In this document: positions 1 to 9,200 of the stretch, one piece after another
Numbering within the stretch: position 1 is the first letter of the stretch
Layout of the letters: each line of letters opens with the position of its first letter
NCBI RefSeq assembly: GCF_900129235.1
Contig: NZ_FQUV01000001.1
Span: 1-64,000 of the forward strand
DNA from: Litoreibacter ascidiaceicola
GTDB taxonomy: Bacteria > Pseudomonadota > Alphaproteobacteria > Rhodobacterales > Rhodobacteraceae
Direction of reading: 5' to 3'
DNA length: 64,000 nucleotides
Notes under the pieces: generated by a model
Database searches by the model: none
Told to the model about the DNA's origin: nothing
Seen by the model: the letters and a program-made list of their open reading frames with translations, nothing else
Program-made: the position numbers and the translations under genes

Positions 1-88
1 GCATTGCAGCCTCCAACGCAAGTTAACATGCTGTAATGTAACACAAAAAAACGGACAAACGAAGCTAAATCACGCGATCACTTGGGAA

Positions 89-754
89 ATGTGGGCTCGG
101 AAAACCGCGCCGCGAAAAGTCAACAGCCCTGTCCTCCTGACAGGGTTGGCCACATGCGCTAAATGCGGGTCCGGTTTGATACTTCGGACGGGCAAGAGCG
201 GGAGATATCGCTATTACACGTGCAGCACACAAGCGCGGAAAGGCAAATCAGTCTGCAAGGGTCAAAGTCTGCCTATGGCCGAGCTCGATGATTTGATTTC
301 GAACGTTGCCACTGAGGCTATTATCAACAGAGAGCATTGCGAAGGTGTTCTTTTGGAATTGGCCGAACGTAACGATGCTCGTGATTTTGAGGCACGAAGA
401 AGGTCAAATGAGCTGGCGCGTGAGAAATCCGATGCGGATAGCGCTGTTGCTCGGCTGTATCGGATGGTCGAGACGGGAATGGCCGACCTCGATGATCCGG
501 AATTTGTTGCCCGTTTCAAAAGGGTCAAAGATGAGCGTGATATCATTGCGGCCAAACTCGACCGTTTGGCGGTGCTCAAAAGCGAACGTATTTCCGTAAC
601 CCCTGATCAGCTTAACGAGTTCGCTGAATTTCTTAGTGCAAGGATTACCACGGGACCTATGACGTTCCGCAAATCTTACCTGCGCGCATTCATCGACGAA
701 GTCCGGGTCGATGGTGACAGGATCGAGATCATTCCCCGCTTTGAAGCCGCATAA
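89..754 (+). pseudogene. Serine site-specific recombinase, C-terminal remnant (zinc-ribbon and coiled-coil part)
   Basis: The protein has the zinc-ribbon of large serine recombinases: CAKC near residues 23-26, then TCST and VCKG, with the typical stretch LLTGLATC and RTGKSGRYRYYTCST. A charged coiled-coil region and a C-terminal tail follow (221 residues). The catalytic resolvase domain with its active serine and the main recombinase domain are absent. The frame stays open to the left edge of the window, but the translation before about position 95 does not look like this family, so the gene seems cut near there rather than merely continuing off the window. It is probably the broken recombinase of the island that carries the restriction genes. 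Family call is firm; whether an intact copy lies further left cannot be seen. Confidence 0.75.
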
Positions 755-811
755 TCATGTTCACGGTGTCGTGGGGGAGCCTGTGAACCCCACGAGCTCC
801 GCGGAACATGA
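755..811. repeat. Two-tier inverted repeat directly after the recombinase stop
   Basis: An outer pair of perfect 8-base arms (TCATGTTC at 755-762, GAACATGA at 804-811) encloses an inner perfect pair (TCGTGGGG at 769-776, CCCCACGA at 788-795). The structure begins at the base after the recombinase stop codon and has no T-run after it, so it is not a standard intrinsic terminator. It could be a recombination or attachment site remnant, or a transcript-stabilising hairpin. Confidence 0.5.
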
Positions 812-1032
812 TGTCGCACTAAAGAAAAAAACTAAGTCAGTTTCGAGTCGCCCTGAAAATTGTAGGCATGGACTCCGCCGAGCGCGGACAGCACGGCAAC
901 CTGTGTTATTTTATTTTACCGCTCTTGGAAGAGCTGCTCGCTGCCTGACGCGAGCGACGGTCAGCCGTTCTTCAGCTGGCTGCTTGTATGGGCTGACATT
1001 CACGTCGCGCCCAAAAACAAAGGGAAAGCATA

Positions 1033-1437
1033 ATGACCCAAAAATCAGTTGATGAATTAGCATACTCATGCTTGCGTCTGGGGCGCGCATTCGGCGAAGC
1101 ATGTGAGCTTACCAACATTGAGATGCCGCCGCATCTTGCCAAAGACTATCGCCGCCTACTGGAACGTCTATTGACGGGAGAAATTCTCTGCATCCAGGAG
1201 CTCGAGACAATCAAGGTGGTGGCACGTGCCCTTCGAACTTCGATGAACAAGAGAAGCCCCGGTTACGGCGATCATACTTTCCTGCGTCATACTGACGAAG
1301 ACATCATCTTCGACCGAGATCTCGAGCTAATGAGAAAGGCTGCTGAACGCTACAAGAGGCTCATAGAGGCCCACGAGGTGCTCAAGGACCGATTAACAGC
1401 GTTGAGTTGGGCTAATTTCAAGTTGGCACAAGCATAG
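1033..1437 (+). CDS. Hypothetical protein, 134 residues, mostly helical
   Basis: No family is recognised. The start ATG is preceded by an AAGGGAAAG purine stretch at a suitable distance. The product is soluble, has no signal peptide or membrane segment, and is rich in Leu, Arg and Glu with two long predicted helices (about residues 8-70 and 95-130). The composition is a plausible protein rather than a shadow of another gene, since nothing else is coded here. It sits alone between the recombinase remnant and the restriction genes, so it is probably island cargo; a DNA-binding or regulatory role for the neighbouring restriction genes is possible but nothing in the sequence proves it. Confidence 0.6.
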   Translation: MTQKSVDELAYSCLRLGRAFGEACELTNIEMPPHLAKDYRRLLERLLTGEILCIQELETIKVVARALRTSMNKRSPGYGDHTFLRHTDEDIIFDRDLELMRKAAERYKRLIEAHEVLKDRLTALSWANFKLAQA

Positions 1438-1782
1438 GCCGCTCGTAACTTCGCCAAGTCCCAAAAGGAAAATTTCTTGATGACCGCCACCGGCTTTTTC
1501 CGATGGCGGCATCGATGGACTGAAGGGAAAAAACCGGCCGAAATGTCAAAGATCGATGATCTTCAAGCTCAGGGATGGGCGTGGCTCGCCGGGACAATCT
1601 TGGCAAAGCTTGAACCGGACTGAAATTCCTTACTCGTCTCAGCAACGAACATACTCTGTTCCGTAGATTTTTCCGAATGCAGGTCAGGAATTTAGCGTCC
1701 ACTTCCTTCAATCACTGATTGCGCAAGGACGAGGTGGTCAATAGTCTGGTCTCAAACAAATAATTCAAAGAATTGAGCCAAC
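1438..1782. other. 345-base intergenic stretch before hsdM, possible 47-codon reading frame
   Basis: No known gene or RNA is visible. A short forward reading frame at 1480-1623 (ATG to TGA, 47 codons) has a purine-rich AAAAGGAAAA about ten bases upstream, and its last part (MSKIDDLQAQGWAWLAGTIL) reads like real protein. It is too short to trust. The stretch should also contain the promoter of the hsd operon, but no convincing -35/-10 pair stands out. Confidence 0.25.
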
Positions 1783-3315
1783 ATGCTGACAGGCGCCATC
1801 CGCACGCAAATCGATCAAATCTGGAACGCCTTCTGGTCTGGCGGAGTTTCCAACCCCTTGTCGGTCATCGAACAGCTGACTTTCCTGCTGTTCATCAAGC
1901 GCCTCGATGAGTTGCACACCAGGGAAGAAAGCAAAGCCGAGACACTTGGCATCGAGATGGAGCGCCGGATTTTCCCAGAAGGCAACGACCCCAAGGATGA
2001 GCCTTTCGAAAACCTCCGCTGGTCACGTTTCAAGAATTTTGAATCGCGAGAGATGATGCGCATCGTGGATGAACACGTTTTTCCCTTCCTGCGTGATCTG
2101 GGCGAACAGGGATCATCCTACGGCACCCACATGAAAGACGCGCGGCTTGGGTTTTCCAATCCGAACCTGCTCGCCAAAGTTGTTCAGATGCTCGACGAGA
2201 TCGACATGGACGACCGCGATACAAAGGGCGACGTGTTTGAATACATGCTCGGCAAGATCGCCAGCGCCGGCCAAAACGGCCAATTTCGCACACCGCGCCA
2301 CATCATCCAGCTGATGGTCCACCTGATGGCGCCCAAGCCGGCGGATACGATCTGCGACCCTGCGGCGGGCACCTGCGGCTTCCTTGTCGCGGCTGGGGAA
2401 TATCTGCGCGAAACGCACCCCGAATTGCTGCGCAACAAGGAACAACGCGACCACTTCCACAATACCATGTTCCACGGCTTTGACTTTGACAGCACCATGC
2501 TGCGCATCGGCGCGATGAACATGACGCTGCACGGGGTCGATAACCCTGACATTTCCTACCGCGACAGCCTGGCAGAGGAACACGGCGAAGACGAAGGCCG
2601 CTATTCCCTGATCCTTGCCAACCCGCCTTTTGCCGGATCGCTCGACTATGACACCACGGCCAAGGACCTGCTCAAGGTCGTGAAGACCAAAAAGACCGAG
2701 CTGCTGTTTGTCGCGCTTTTCCTGCGTCTTATGCGCACCGGCGGGCGGGCTGCGGTGGTTGTGCCTGATGGGGTGCTGTTCGGCTCCTCCAAGGCGCACA
2801 AGGACATCCGGCGCATGTTGGTAGAGGATCACCAGCTTGAAGCCATCATCAAGCTGCCCTCGGGCGTGTTCCGCCCCTATGCGGGCGTGTCCTGCGCCAT
2901 CGTGATCTTTACCAAGACCAACAGCGGCGGCACCGACAACGTCTGGTTTTATGACATGGCCGAGGACGGCTACACGCTGGACGACAAACGCACGCCCAAG
3001 CTGGATGAGGATAAGCTGGGCGTTACGGCAACGCTGACCGAAGAAGAGCACGCCAAGAACAACCTGCCGGACATTCTGGCGCGATGGGGCGAACTGGAGG
3101 CCGAGGCAGAGCGCCCCCGCACCGCGCAAAGCTTTATGGTGCCAGCCAAGGAGATCATCGCCACTGGCAGCTGGGACCTGTCCCTGAACCGTTACAAAGA
3201 GATCGAGCACGAAGAGGTCGAGCATGATGACCCCAAGGACATCATCGAGGAGTTGCGCAAGATCGAAGAAAAGATCGCCAAAGGGCTGGATAAGCTTGAG
3301 GGGATGCTTGGATGA
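1783..3315 (+). CDS. hsdM: Type I restriction-modification system, methyltransferase subunit HsdM
   Basis: N6-adenine DNA methyltransferase that, with HsdS, methylates the recognition site and forms the core of the type I restriction complex. Residues 1-150 are the helical HsdM N-terminal domain. The S-adenosylmethionine motif DPAAGTCGF lies at residues 192-200 and the catalytic NPPF at 280-283, both intact. Length (510 residues) is normal. The gene overlaps hsdS by four bases (ATGA at 3312-3315), showing translational coupling, and heads a cluster ending in hsdR. Base composition of this gene is noticeably more G+C-rich than that of the downstream island genes. There is no sign of damage, so the methyltransferase should be active. 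Confidence 0.97.
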   Translation: MLTGAIRTQIDQIWNAFWSGGVSNPLSVIEQLTFLLFIKRLDELHTREESKAETLGIEMERRIFPEGNDPKDEPFENLRWSRFKNFESREMMRIVDEHVFPFLRDLGEQGSSYGTHMKDARLGFSNPNLLAKVVQMLDEIDMDDRDTKGDVFEYMLGKIASAGQNGQFRTPRHIIQLMVHLMAPKPADTICDPAAGTCGFLVAAGEYLRETHPELLRNKEQRDHFHNTMFHGFDFDSTMLRIGAMNMTLHGVDNPDISYRDSLAEEHGEDEGRYSLILANPPFAGSLDYDTTAKDLLKVVKTKKTELLFVALFLRLMRTGGRAAVVVPDGVLFGSSKAHKDIRRMLVEDHQLEAIIKLPSGVFRPYAGVSCAIVIFTKTNSGGTDNVWFYDMAEDGYTLDDKRTPKLDEDKLGVTATLTEEEHAKNNLPDILARWGELEAEAERPRTAQSFMVPAKEIIATGSWDLSLNRYKEIEHEEVEHDDPKDIIEELRKIEEKIAKGLDKLEGMLG

Positions 3316-4424
3316 CGACTGCCCAATTTGTTCAGTTTCTTGACATCTGCGATATCCAAGGGGGAACACAGCCTCCAAAAAGCACTTTTATCGAAGAGCC
3401 AAACGAAGGTTATGTTCGCCTTTTGCAGATCCAAGACTTCAAAACCGATAAAAAAGCAGTCTATGTTCCGGACAAACAAACTCTTAAGAAGTGCACTGCT
3501 GACGACATTATGATCGCACGGTATGGGGCATCGCTCGGCAAAATACTGTCCGGTCTTGAAGGTGCTTACAATGTCGCGCTGGTCAAAACCATTCCCGACT
3601 TGGAACGATTAGACCGCGCCTACTTCGCACACTTCTTGCGAGCAGACGCATTTCAAAGCTTCATTCTCAATCTTGGCGGACGCGCCGCACAGGCTGGCTT
3701 TAACAAAGCCGACCTTGAACGGATCACAATACCCCTCCCGCCGCTGGAGGAGCAGAAGCGGATTGCGGGGATATTGGATCAGGCGGACACCCTGCGCCGC
3801 CTCCGCACCCGCGCCCTCGACAAACTTAACACCCTCGGCCAAGCGATCTTTCATGAGATGTTTGGTCCTCGCGCGCAGGATTGGGAATCTTGGCCAATAG
3901 TTCCGTTGGGTGAGTTGGCAGAAAATCTTGACGGCAAGCGTATCCCCTTGAAAAAGGCAGATCGTGAGAAGCGCAAGGGCAATGTCCCATACTACGGCGC
4001 TTCAGGAATAATTGATTTTGTCGATGAATTCTTGTTCGAAGGAACACATCTGCTTGTTGGTGAGGATGGTGCAAATCTTCTCGCTCGAAGCTCGCCAATA
4101 GCCTTCACGGCTGAAGGGAAATTTTGGGTAAATAACCATGCGCATGTTTTGCGTCCCAATGGCAGATCAGAATTACGATTTCTTCAGTATCACCTCGAGA
4201 GTATTGATTTGAAGCCGTTCGTAACTGGTAGCGCTCAACCCAAGTTAAACCAAAAACAACTAAATAGAATTCCAGTGAGGCTGCCGCCAAAGTCGCTCCA
4301 AAAGAAGTTCGTTGCTGCCTTAGATCAAAGGCGTTCGATAATCGGAACACAGGCGGGTTTGCTCAGTCAATCTGAAAAGCTCTTCGCCTCTCTCCAGCAC
4401 CGTGCCTTCCGAGGAGAACTCTGA
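3312..4424 (+). CDS. hsdS: Type I restriction-modification system, specificity subunit HsdS
   Basis: Determines the DNA sequence recognised by the type I enzyme. It has two target-recognition domains, about residues 1-138 and 188-340, joined by a conserved helical spacer at about 139-187 that contains PPLEEQKRIAGILDQADTLR. A second, weaker spacer copy (LPPKSLQKKFVAALDQRRS) lies near the C-terminus. Length (370 residues) is typical. The spacer is G+C-rich like hsdM, whereas both recognition domains are A+T-richer, the mosaic pattern expected when recognition domains are swapped by recombination. The start overlaps the hsdM stop; the next gene begins two bases after the stop. The recognised sequence cannot be predicted. 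Confidence 0.95.
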   Translation: MTTAQFVQFLDICDIQGGTQPPKSTFIEEPNEGYVRLLQIQDFKTDKKAVYVPDKQTLKKCTADDIMIARYGASLGKILSGLEGAYNVALVKTIPDLERLDRAYFAHFLRADAFQSFILNLGGRAAQAGFNKADLERITIPLPPLEEQKRIAGILDQADTLRRLRTRALDKLNTLGQAIFHEMFGPRAQDWESWPIVPLGELAENLDGKRIPLKKADREKRKGNVPYYGASGIIDFVDEFLFEGTHLLVGEDGANLLARSSPIAFTAEGKFWVNNHAHVLRPNGRSELRFLQYHLESIDLKPFVTGSAQPKLNQKQLNRIPVRLPPKSLQKKFVAALDQRRSIIGTQAGLLSQSEKLFASLQHRAFRGEL

Positions 4425-4426
4425 CT

Positions 4427-5260
4427 ATGAAGGGCGAGTTCCTACCCGTTTGGCCTGAGATGTGGCGTCGTGTTTGGAAGCCGCTTTCTGATCACCCCAA
4501 AGCGCCCGACGATCTTTTCGTTGAGCTTTTTCGAGAGTTGGAAACGGTGTTTGTCGACCGCCTCGATGCCGCAACGGAACTTGCCGCCATCGTTGATGAC
4601 GTGGATCAATCACGCGCGGCCTTTCGCGGCACGAAGTCAGCCCAGATCAAGGGCGAAGTTGCACTTGTTGCGTTTCTGACCGAAGCGTTCGACATCATTG
4701 AAGACTTCGGTGGCGACGCTCTGGCCAACCGCTATTTCAATTTGGTCGACGCGTTCATTGGACGTTATAGCGTGCGATATGATCTGCGGCGCTCTTTCCA
4801 GCTCAACCCAACGCTGCCTGGAATGTTTGCTCGACTGGTTAATGACCTTAAAAGCGCTGCATCTGCGGACCCAGCTCTGAGTGGTTTGCTCCGAGATTAT
4901 GAAGAGGCATTTGGTGACTTAGGGCATGGCGCGACCGAAGGGCGGATGGCGACATGTTTCAACAAGCAATTCAACCTTCTTGAGGCACTGGCTGCTTTGC
5001 ATCCGGAAGCGAAACAGAAGACGCTTGGAAAGATATGCGATGAATTGGACGTCTGGCCTCACGCCACCGTTCGAGAGGCGGCAAAAAAGGTATATGGGTT
5101 TCGCGCTTTCCCTGGTGTCGGCCACGGAGCAGGAAGCGGTGCGTTGCGACCAATTGAAATGAAAGACCTTGTTGCACTATCGGTGATGCTGACCGCCTTT
5201 GTCCCTTATGTCTCTGACAAGTTCAACGCAGATGTCATATACGCGGCGGGTGAAGCATGA
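4427..5260 (+). CDS. Unknown helical protein inside the type I restriction operon (tentatively Abi/HEPN-like)
   Basis: No family is firmly recognised. The 277-residue protein is soluble and largely helical. Its last 60 residues (FRAFPGVGHGAGSGALRP followed by a hydrophobic helix) resemble the C-terminal part of some abortive-infection proteins, in which a YPGIRH-like turn precedes a helix; this is a loose impression, not a domain assignment. It starts two bases after hsdS and overlaps the next gene by four bases (ATGA at 5257-5260), so it is translated with the restriction operon. A defence accessory or toxin-like role is inferred only from that location. Confidence 0.7.
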   Translation: MKGEFLPVWPEMWRRVWKPLSDHPKAPDDLFVELFRELETVFVDRLDAATELAAIVDDVDQSRAAFRGTKSAQIKGEVALVAFLTEAFDIIEDFGGDALANRYFNLVDAFIGRYSVRYDLRRSFQLNPTLPGMFARLVNDLKSAASADPALSGLLRDYEEAFGDLGHGATEGRMATCFNKQFNLLEALAALHPEAKQKTLGKICDELDVWPHATVREAAKKVYGFRAFPGVGHGAGSGALRPIEMKDLVALSVMLTAFVPYVSDKFNADVIYAAGEA

Positions 5261-6132
5261 ACGTCTTTTTCACCTACGTTTATGCCTCCCATGGCAAAGA
5301 CGACTTAGAAGGAGCCGTTAAAAAAATCGGCTGGCCTTTGACCTTTAGCAGCAAGAGCGGCAGGTCGATGGCCAGAAATATGGTCAAGGAAGGCGACATA
5401 GTCTTTGGCGTCGTGAGCAGTAGCCCAGGCCATGATGTGATCGTCCCTGAAGAATTCAAAGGGCGTGTGAAGTCCGCTTGGCAGGTTACGCGGCAAAACG
5501 CTTTGCTTACGGACTACAAGGTCAATGCAACGGACTGGGACCTGCAGTGGCCTTATGCTCTTCAACCTATTCGAACATGGGAAATTCTGGATGCGCCGCT
5601 TTTTCGTGAGCTTGATGGATATGATGCGAAAACCCACACACTGAAGTCGGTCAGTTCAGTTGAACACGTGAACGAGGAACTCGCCGGTAGCCTGCTTGGC
5701 ATCATGAAAGCGCAAGGCAACGAAATCCCAATGGCTGAGTTTCGTTTCACATCGATGCAGCAACGGAACCTGGCTTTGCGTCAGAAACACCCAGTTCGAA
5801 TTGAGGGGTATAGCGTCGAGCCTATCGACAGTGACGAATTGAACTACGTCTACATAGCGACACTGGGCAAGGGCACCAAAAACCTGAAAATTGGTCATTC
5901 TTCCACCCCGAACGAACGTGTCGAGCATTTCAATAAATACCGGCTCAGCGATGAAAAACAATGGCAGCTCCATACCGCACAGCCAATGGGTTCAGTGCAG
6001 AATGCGGTCAAAGCCGAGGCGACTTTAGGCGAAGTGTTCGCCAAGTTTCGCACCGAGGTGAACAACAATGAAATCTATGTCGGCCTGGACGCCATGGATG
6101 TCTTGGCGAGGTTGGCGACGATGAGAGGGTAA
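5257..6132 (+). CDS. Protein with C-terminal T5orf172/GIY-YIG-like domain and possible EVE/PUA-like N-terminus
   Basis: The C-terminal third (about residues 198-291) fits the T5orf172 group of GIY-YIG-related nuclease domains: YVYIATLG, then LKIGHS with PNERVEHFN, then a conserved Glu in KAEATLGEVFAKFR and a terminal EIYVG. The N-terminal half has GDIVFGVVSS followed by a W-rich stretch (WDLQWPYALQPIRTWEI), reminiscent of EVE/PUA-like folds that read modified bases; this part is tentative. The gene is coupled to its upstream neighbour by a four-base overlap and lies between hsdS and hsdR. A modification-dependent nuclease accompanying the type I enzyme would fit. Catalysis has not been shown for this family as a whole. 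Confidence 0.65.
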   Translation: MNVFFTYVYASHGKDDLEGAVKKIGWPLTFSSKSGRSMARNMVKEGDIVFGVVSSSPGHDVIVPEEFKGRVKSAWQVTRQNALLTDYKVNATDWDLQWPYALQPIRTWEILDAPLFRELDGYDAKTHTLKSVSSVEHVNEELAGSLLGIMKAQGNEIPMAEFRFTSMQQRNLALRQKHPVRIEGYSVEPIDSDELNYVYIATLGKGTKNLKIGHSSTPNERVEHFNKYRLSDEKQWQLHTAQPMGSVQNAVKAEATLGEVFAKFRTEVNNNEIYVGLDAMDVLARLATMRG

Positions 6133-6228
6133 GGCTGTGACTTGTGGTGAACGCTTATGGCAAGACAATGATTATTGGATTGTGGACAATTTTCCACCGT
6201 TCTTGTGAATTATTTTGGGTGAATTGAT

Positions 6229-9200
6229 ATGAGCCAATTTCAGTTTCTTTCGGAAGAATTTCCCAATCTCTTGGGGCCTGCGCAAAAGGCGGAGGCCGCT
6301 GCGCTGTCGGACCCACGTGGCGCATGTTTTTATTAGCGACTGACGCTTGAGATCGCATTGAAGTGGCTCTATCGACGCGACCCAGCGTTGCGAAATCCTT
6401 ATGATCGCACGCTGGCGGCGCTGATCGCTGAACCGACTCTTGAGAAGCTCGCTGGGCCGAAGATTGTAACTAAAGCGCGCTACATCAAAGACCAGGGCAA
6501 CCGTGCCGCGCACGACAGCGCCAAAAAAATCAGTCCGCAGGATGCGGCCACAACAGTCCGAGAACTCTTTCATGTTTGTTACTGGATCGCGCGGACCTAC
6601 GCGACCGGTGCCAAGCCCAATCCGGCTCTGACGTTTGATATTGGGAAGCTGGAAAAGACGCTAACCATCACTGCGAGCACCGTGCAGCAGATCAAAGACC
6701 TCGGTGACAAGCATTCAGCGGCTCAGAAGGCCTTGGAAGCTGCAGAAGAGGCCCGCAGAGCCTCCGAGGATGGCAGAAAGGCACTTGAAGAGGAATTGGC
6801 CCGTCTGCGCGCTGAAGTGGCTGCTGCGCGCTCAGCGAACCAAGCCGTCACCGACGATCATGACTACAATGAAGCCGCAACCCGAGATGCATTTATCGAT
6901 CTACTGCTGGCTGAAGCAGGGTGGCCGCTTGATCAGGAGCGAGACCGTGAATTTCCAGTTCAGGGGATGCCGAGCCAGTCGGGTGACGGGTTTGTCGATT
7001 ACGTGCTTTGGGGGGACGACGGCAAACCATTGGCAGTTGTTGAAGCAAAGCGAACCAAGAAAGATAGCCGAACTGGGCAACAGCAAGCCAAACTCTATGC
7101 CGACTGTCTTGAAAGGATGTATGGCCGGAGACCGGTGATATTCACGACGAATGGCTACGATCATTGGGTCTGGGATGATCAAATGTATCCGCCAAGGCAA
7201 GTCTCAGGGTTCTTGAAAAAGGATGAACTGGTTCTGCTTCATCAACGTCGCGGCACTCGCAAGCCACTTGGAAAAATCAACGTCGATGAAGATATCGCTG
7301 GTCGGTTCTACCAACAGCGTGCGATTCGACGCGTTGGAGAAGCGTTTGAAAAAGACCGTCAACGCAAGGCACTGCTTGTTATGGCTACCGGAAGCGGGAA
7401 AACGCGGACCGTCATCGCATTGATTGATCAGCTCATGCGCGCAAACTGGGTGCGTCGAGTTCTGTTTCTTGCTGACCGAGTCGCCTTGGTCAAACAAGCG
7501 CACGGAGCTTTCAAGACGCACATGCCATCAGCGCCCAGTGCGAACCTCCTGGAAAAGCATGATCCGGCGAAAAATGACCATGCAGGTGCAAGGGTGTTTT
7601 TGTCGACTTACCCTACTATGATGGGCTTGATCGATGAAGTTAAAGGCGGCGAGAAACGTTTTGGACCCGGTCATTTTGATCTGATCGTCATCGATGAAGC
7701 GCACCGATCAGTATACCGAAAATACCGCGCAATTTTTGAATACTTTGACAGCCTTCTGATCGGGCTTACCGCGACCCCACGAGACGAAATCGACCGTGAC
7801 ACATACTCGCTTTTCCAGCTGGAGCGAGGTGTGCCGACAGACGCTTACGATCTGGACGATGCGGTGGCTGATGGATTTCTTGTCCCCCCCAAGTCGATAT
7901 CGGTGCCTCTGAAATTTCAACGCGACGGCATAGAGTATGATCAACTCTCTGAAGAAGAAAAAGACGAGTGGGACAATCTCGAATGGGATGAGGAAGGTAG
8001 CATCCCTGACCGCGTTGACTCTTCGGATCTGAACAAATGGCTGTTCAACAAGGATACCGTCGACAAGGTCCTAAAGCACTTGATGGAGAACGGCATCAAA
8101 GTTGCCGGAGGTGATAGGCTCGGCAAAACAATCGTCTTCGCAAAGAGCAGCAGACACGCCCAATTCATCGTTGAGAGATTCAATCAAAATTACCCGCACT
8201 ACGAAGGAAAATTTGCGCAATTGGTCGACTACAGCGTGTCCTATGCTCAGTCACTGATCGATGATTTTTCGGAAGCGGAAAAGGCGCCTCACATCGCTGT
8301 TTCTGTCGACATGATGGACACGGGGATCGACGTCCCGGAAGTCGTAAACCTCGTGTTTTTCAAAATCGTCCGGTCAAAAACGAAGTTTTGGCAAATGGTC
8401 GGCCGTGGAACCCGTTTATCGCCTGACTTGTTTGGGCCCAATGAGGACAAGGAAGAATTTCTGATTTTCGACTTTTGTCAAAACTTGGAATTTTTCCGCG
8501 AAAACCCTGCGGCTATCGATGCCCCAGTTGCTCGTCCAATCGGTGAGCGGCTGTTCGTGACGAGAGTTGAGCTCGTTGGTGCACTTCAATCCGCGGATGA
8601 GCCACATGTGGCTATTCTTTCCGATGTAAAGACGCGTCTATTTGACGAGGTTCGTGGGATGAACTTGGAAAATTTCTTAGTCCGGTCGAAGCGACGTTCT
8701 GTAGAAAAGTTCCAAAAGCCAGAGAGCTGGGATGCGATCGATCTCGACGCCCGAATTACGCTCAACGAAGAAATTGCAGGACTGCCTACGTCTTTTGAAG
8801 ATGACCCTCTGCCGGCCAAGCAATTTGATCTTCTTATATTGAACGCCCAGCTGCTTTTGCTTCAGGGCGACGCCGAATTTTCCGCTCTTCAGCGTCGGAT
8901 CATTAAGTTCGCCTCTGCGTTGGAGACACTTTCGAATGTTCCAGTCGTAGCAAGAGAAATGCCATTGATTCTGGACGTTCAGACCGATGATTTTTGGACT
9001 GATGTTACGATCGAAATTCTCGAAGATATTCGGAAACGCCTGCGTTTATTGGCGGGTCTGATTAAGCCTACAGAACGCAAGGTCGTGATCACTGACTTCG
9101 AAGACGAGATAGGAAGTGGCGACGAGATCTCGCTGCCGGAGGTCGGAACCGGCTTCGATAAAGCACGCTTTAAGATGAAAGTCCGCCGATTCATCGATGA

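Noticed and set aside
1418-1711. 97-codon minus-strand frame overlapping the end of the 134-residue gene
   Set aside because: Very Arg/Ser-rich with no ribosome-binding site; overlaps a better forward gene.
2113-3378. 421-codon open frame antisense to hsdM
   Set aside because: A shadow frame produced by the G+C-rich third positions of hsdM; hsdM has all catalytic motifs, the antisense product has none.
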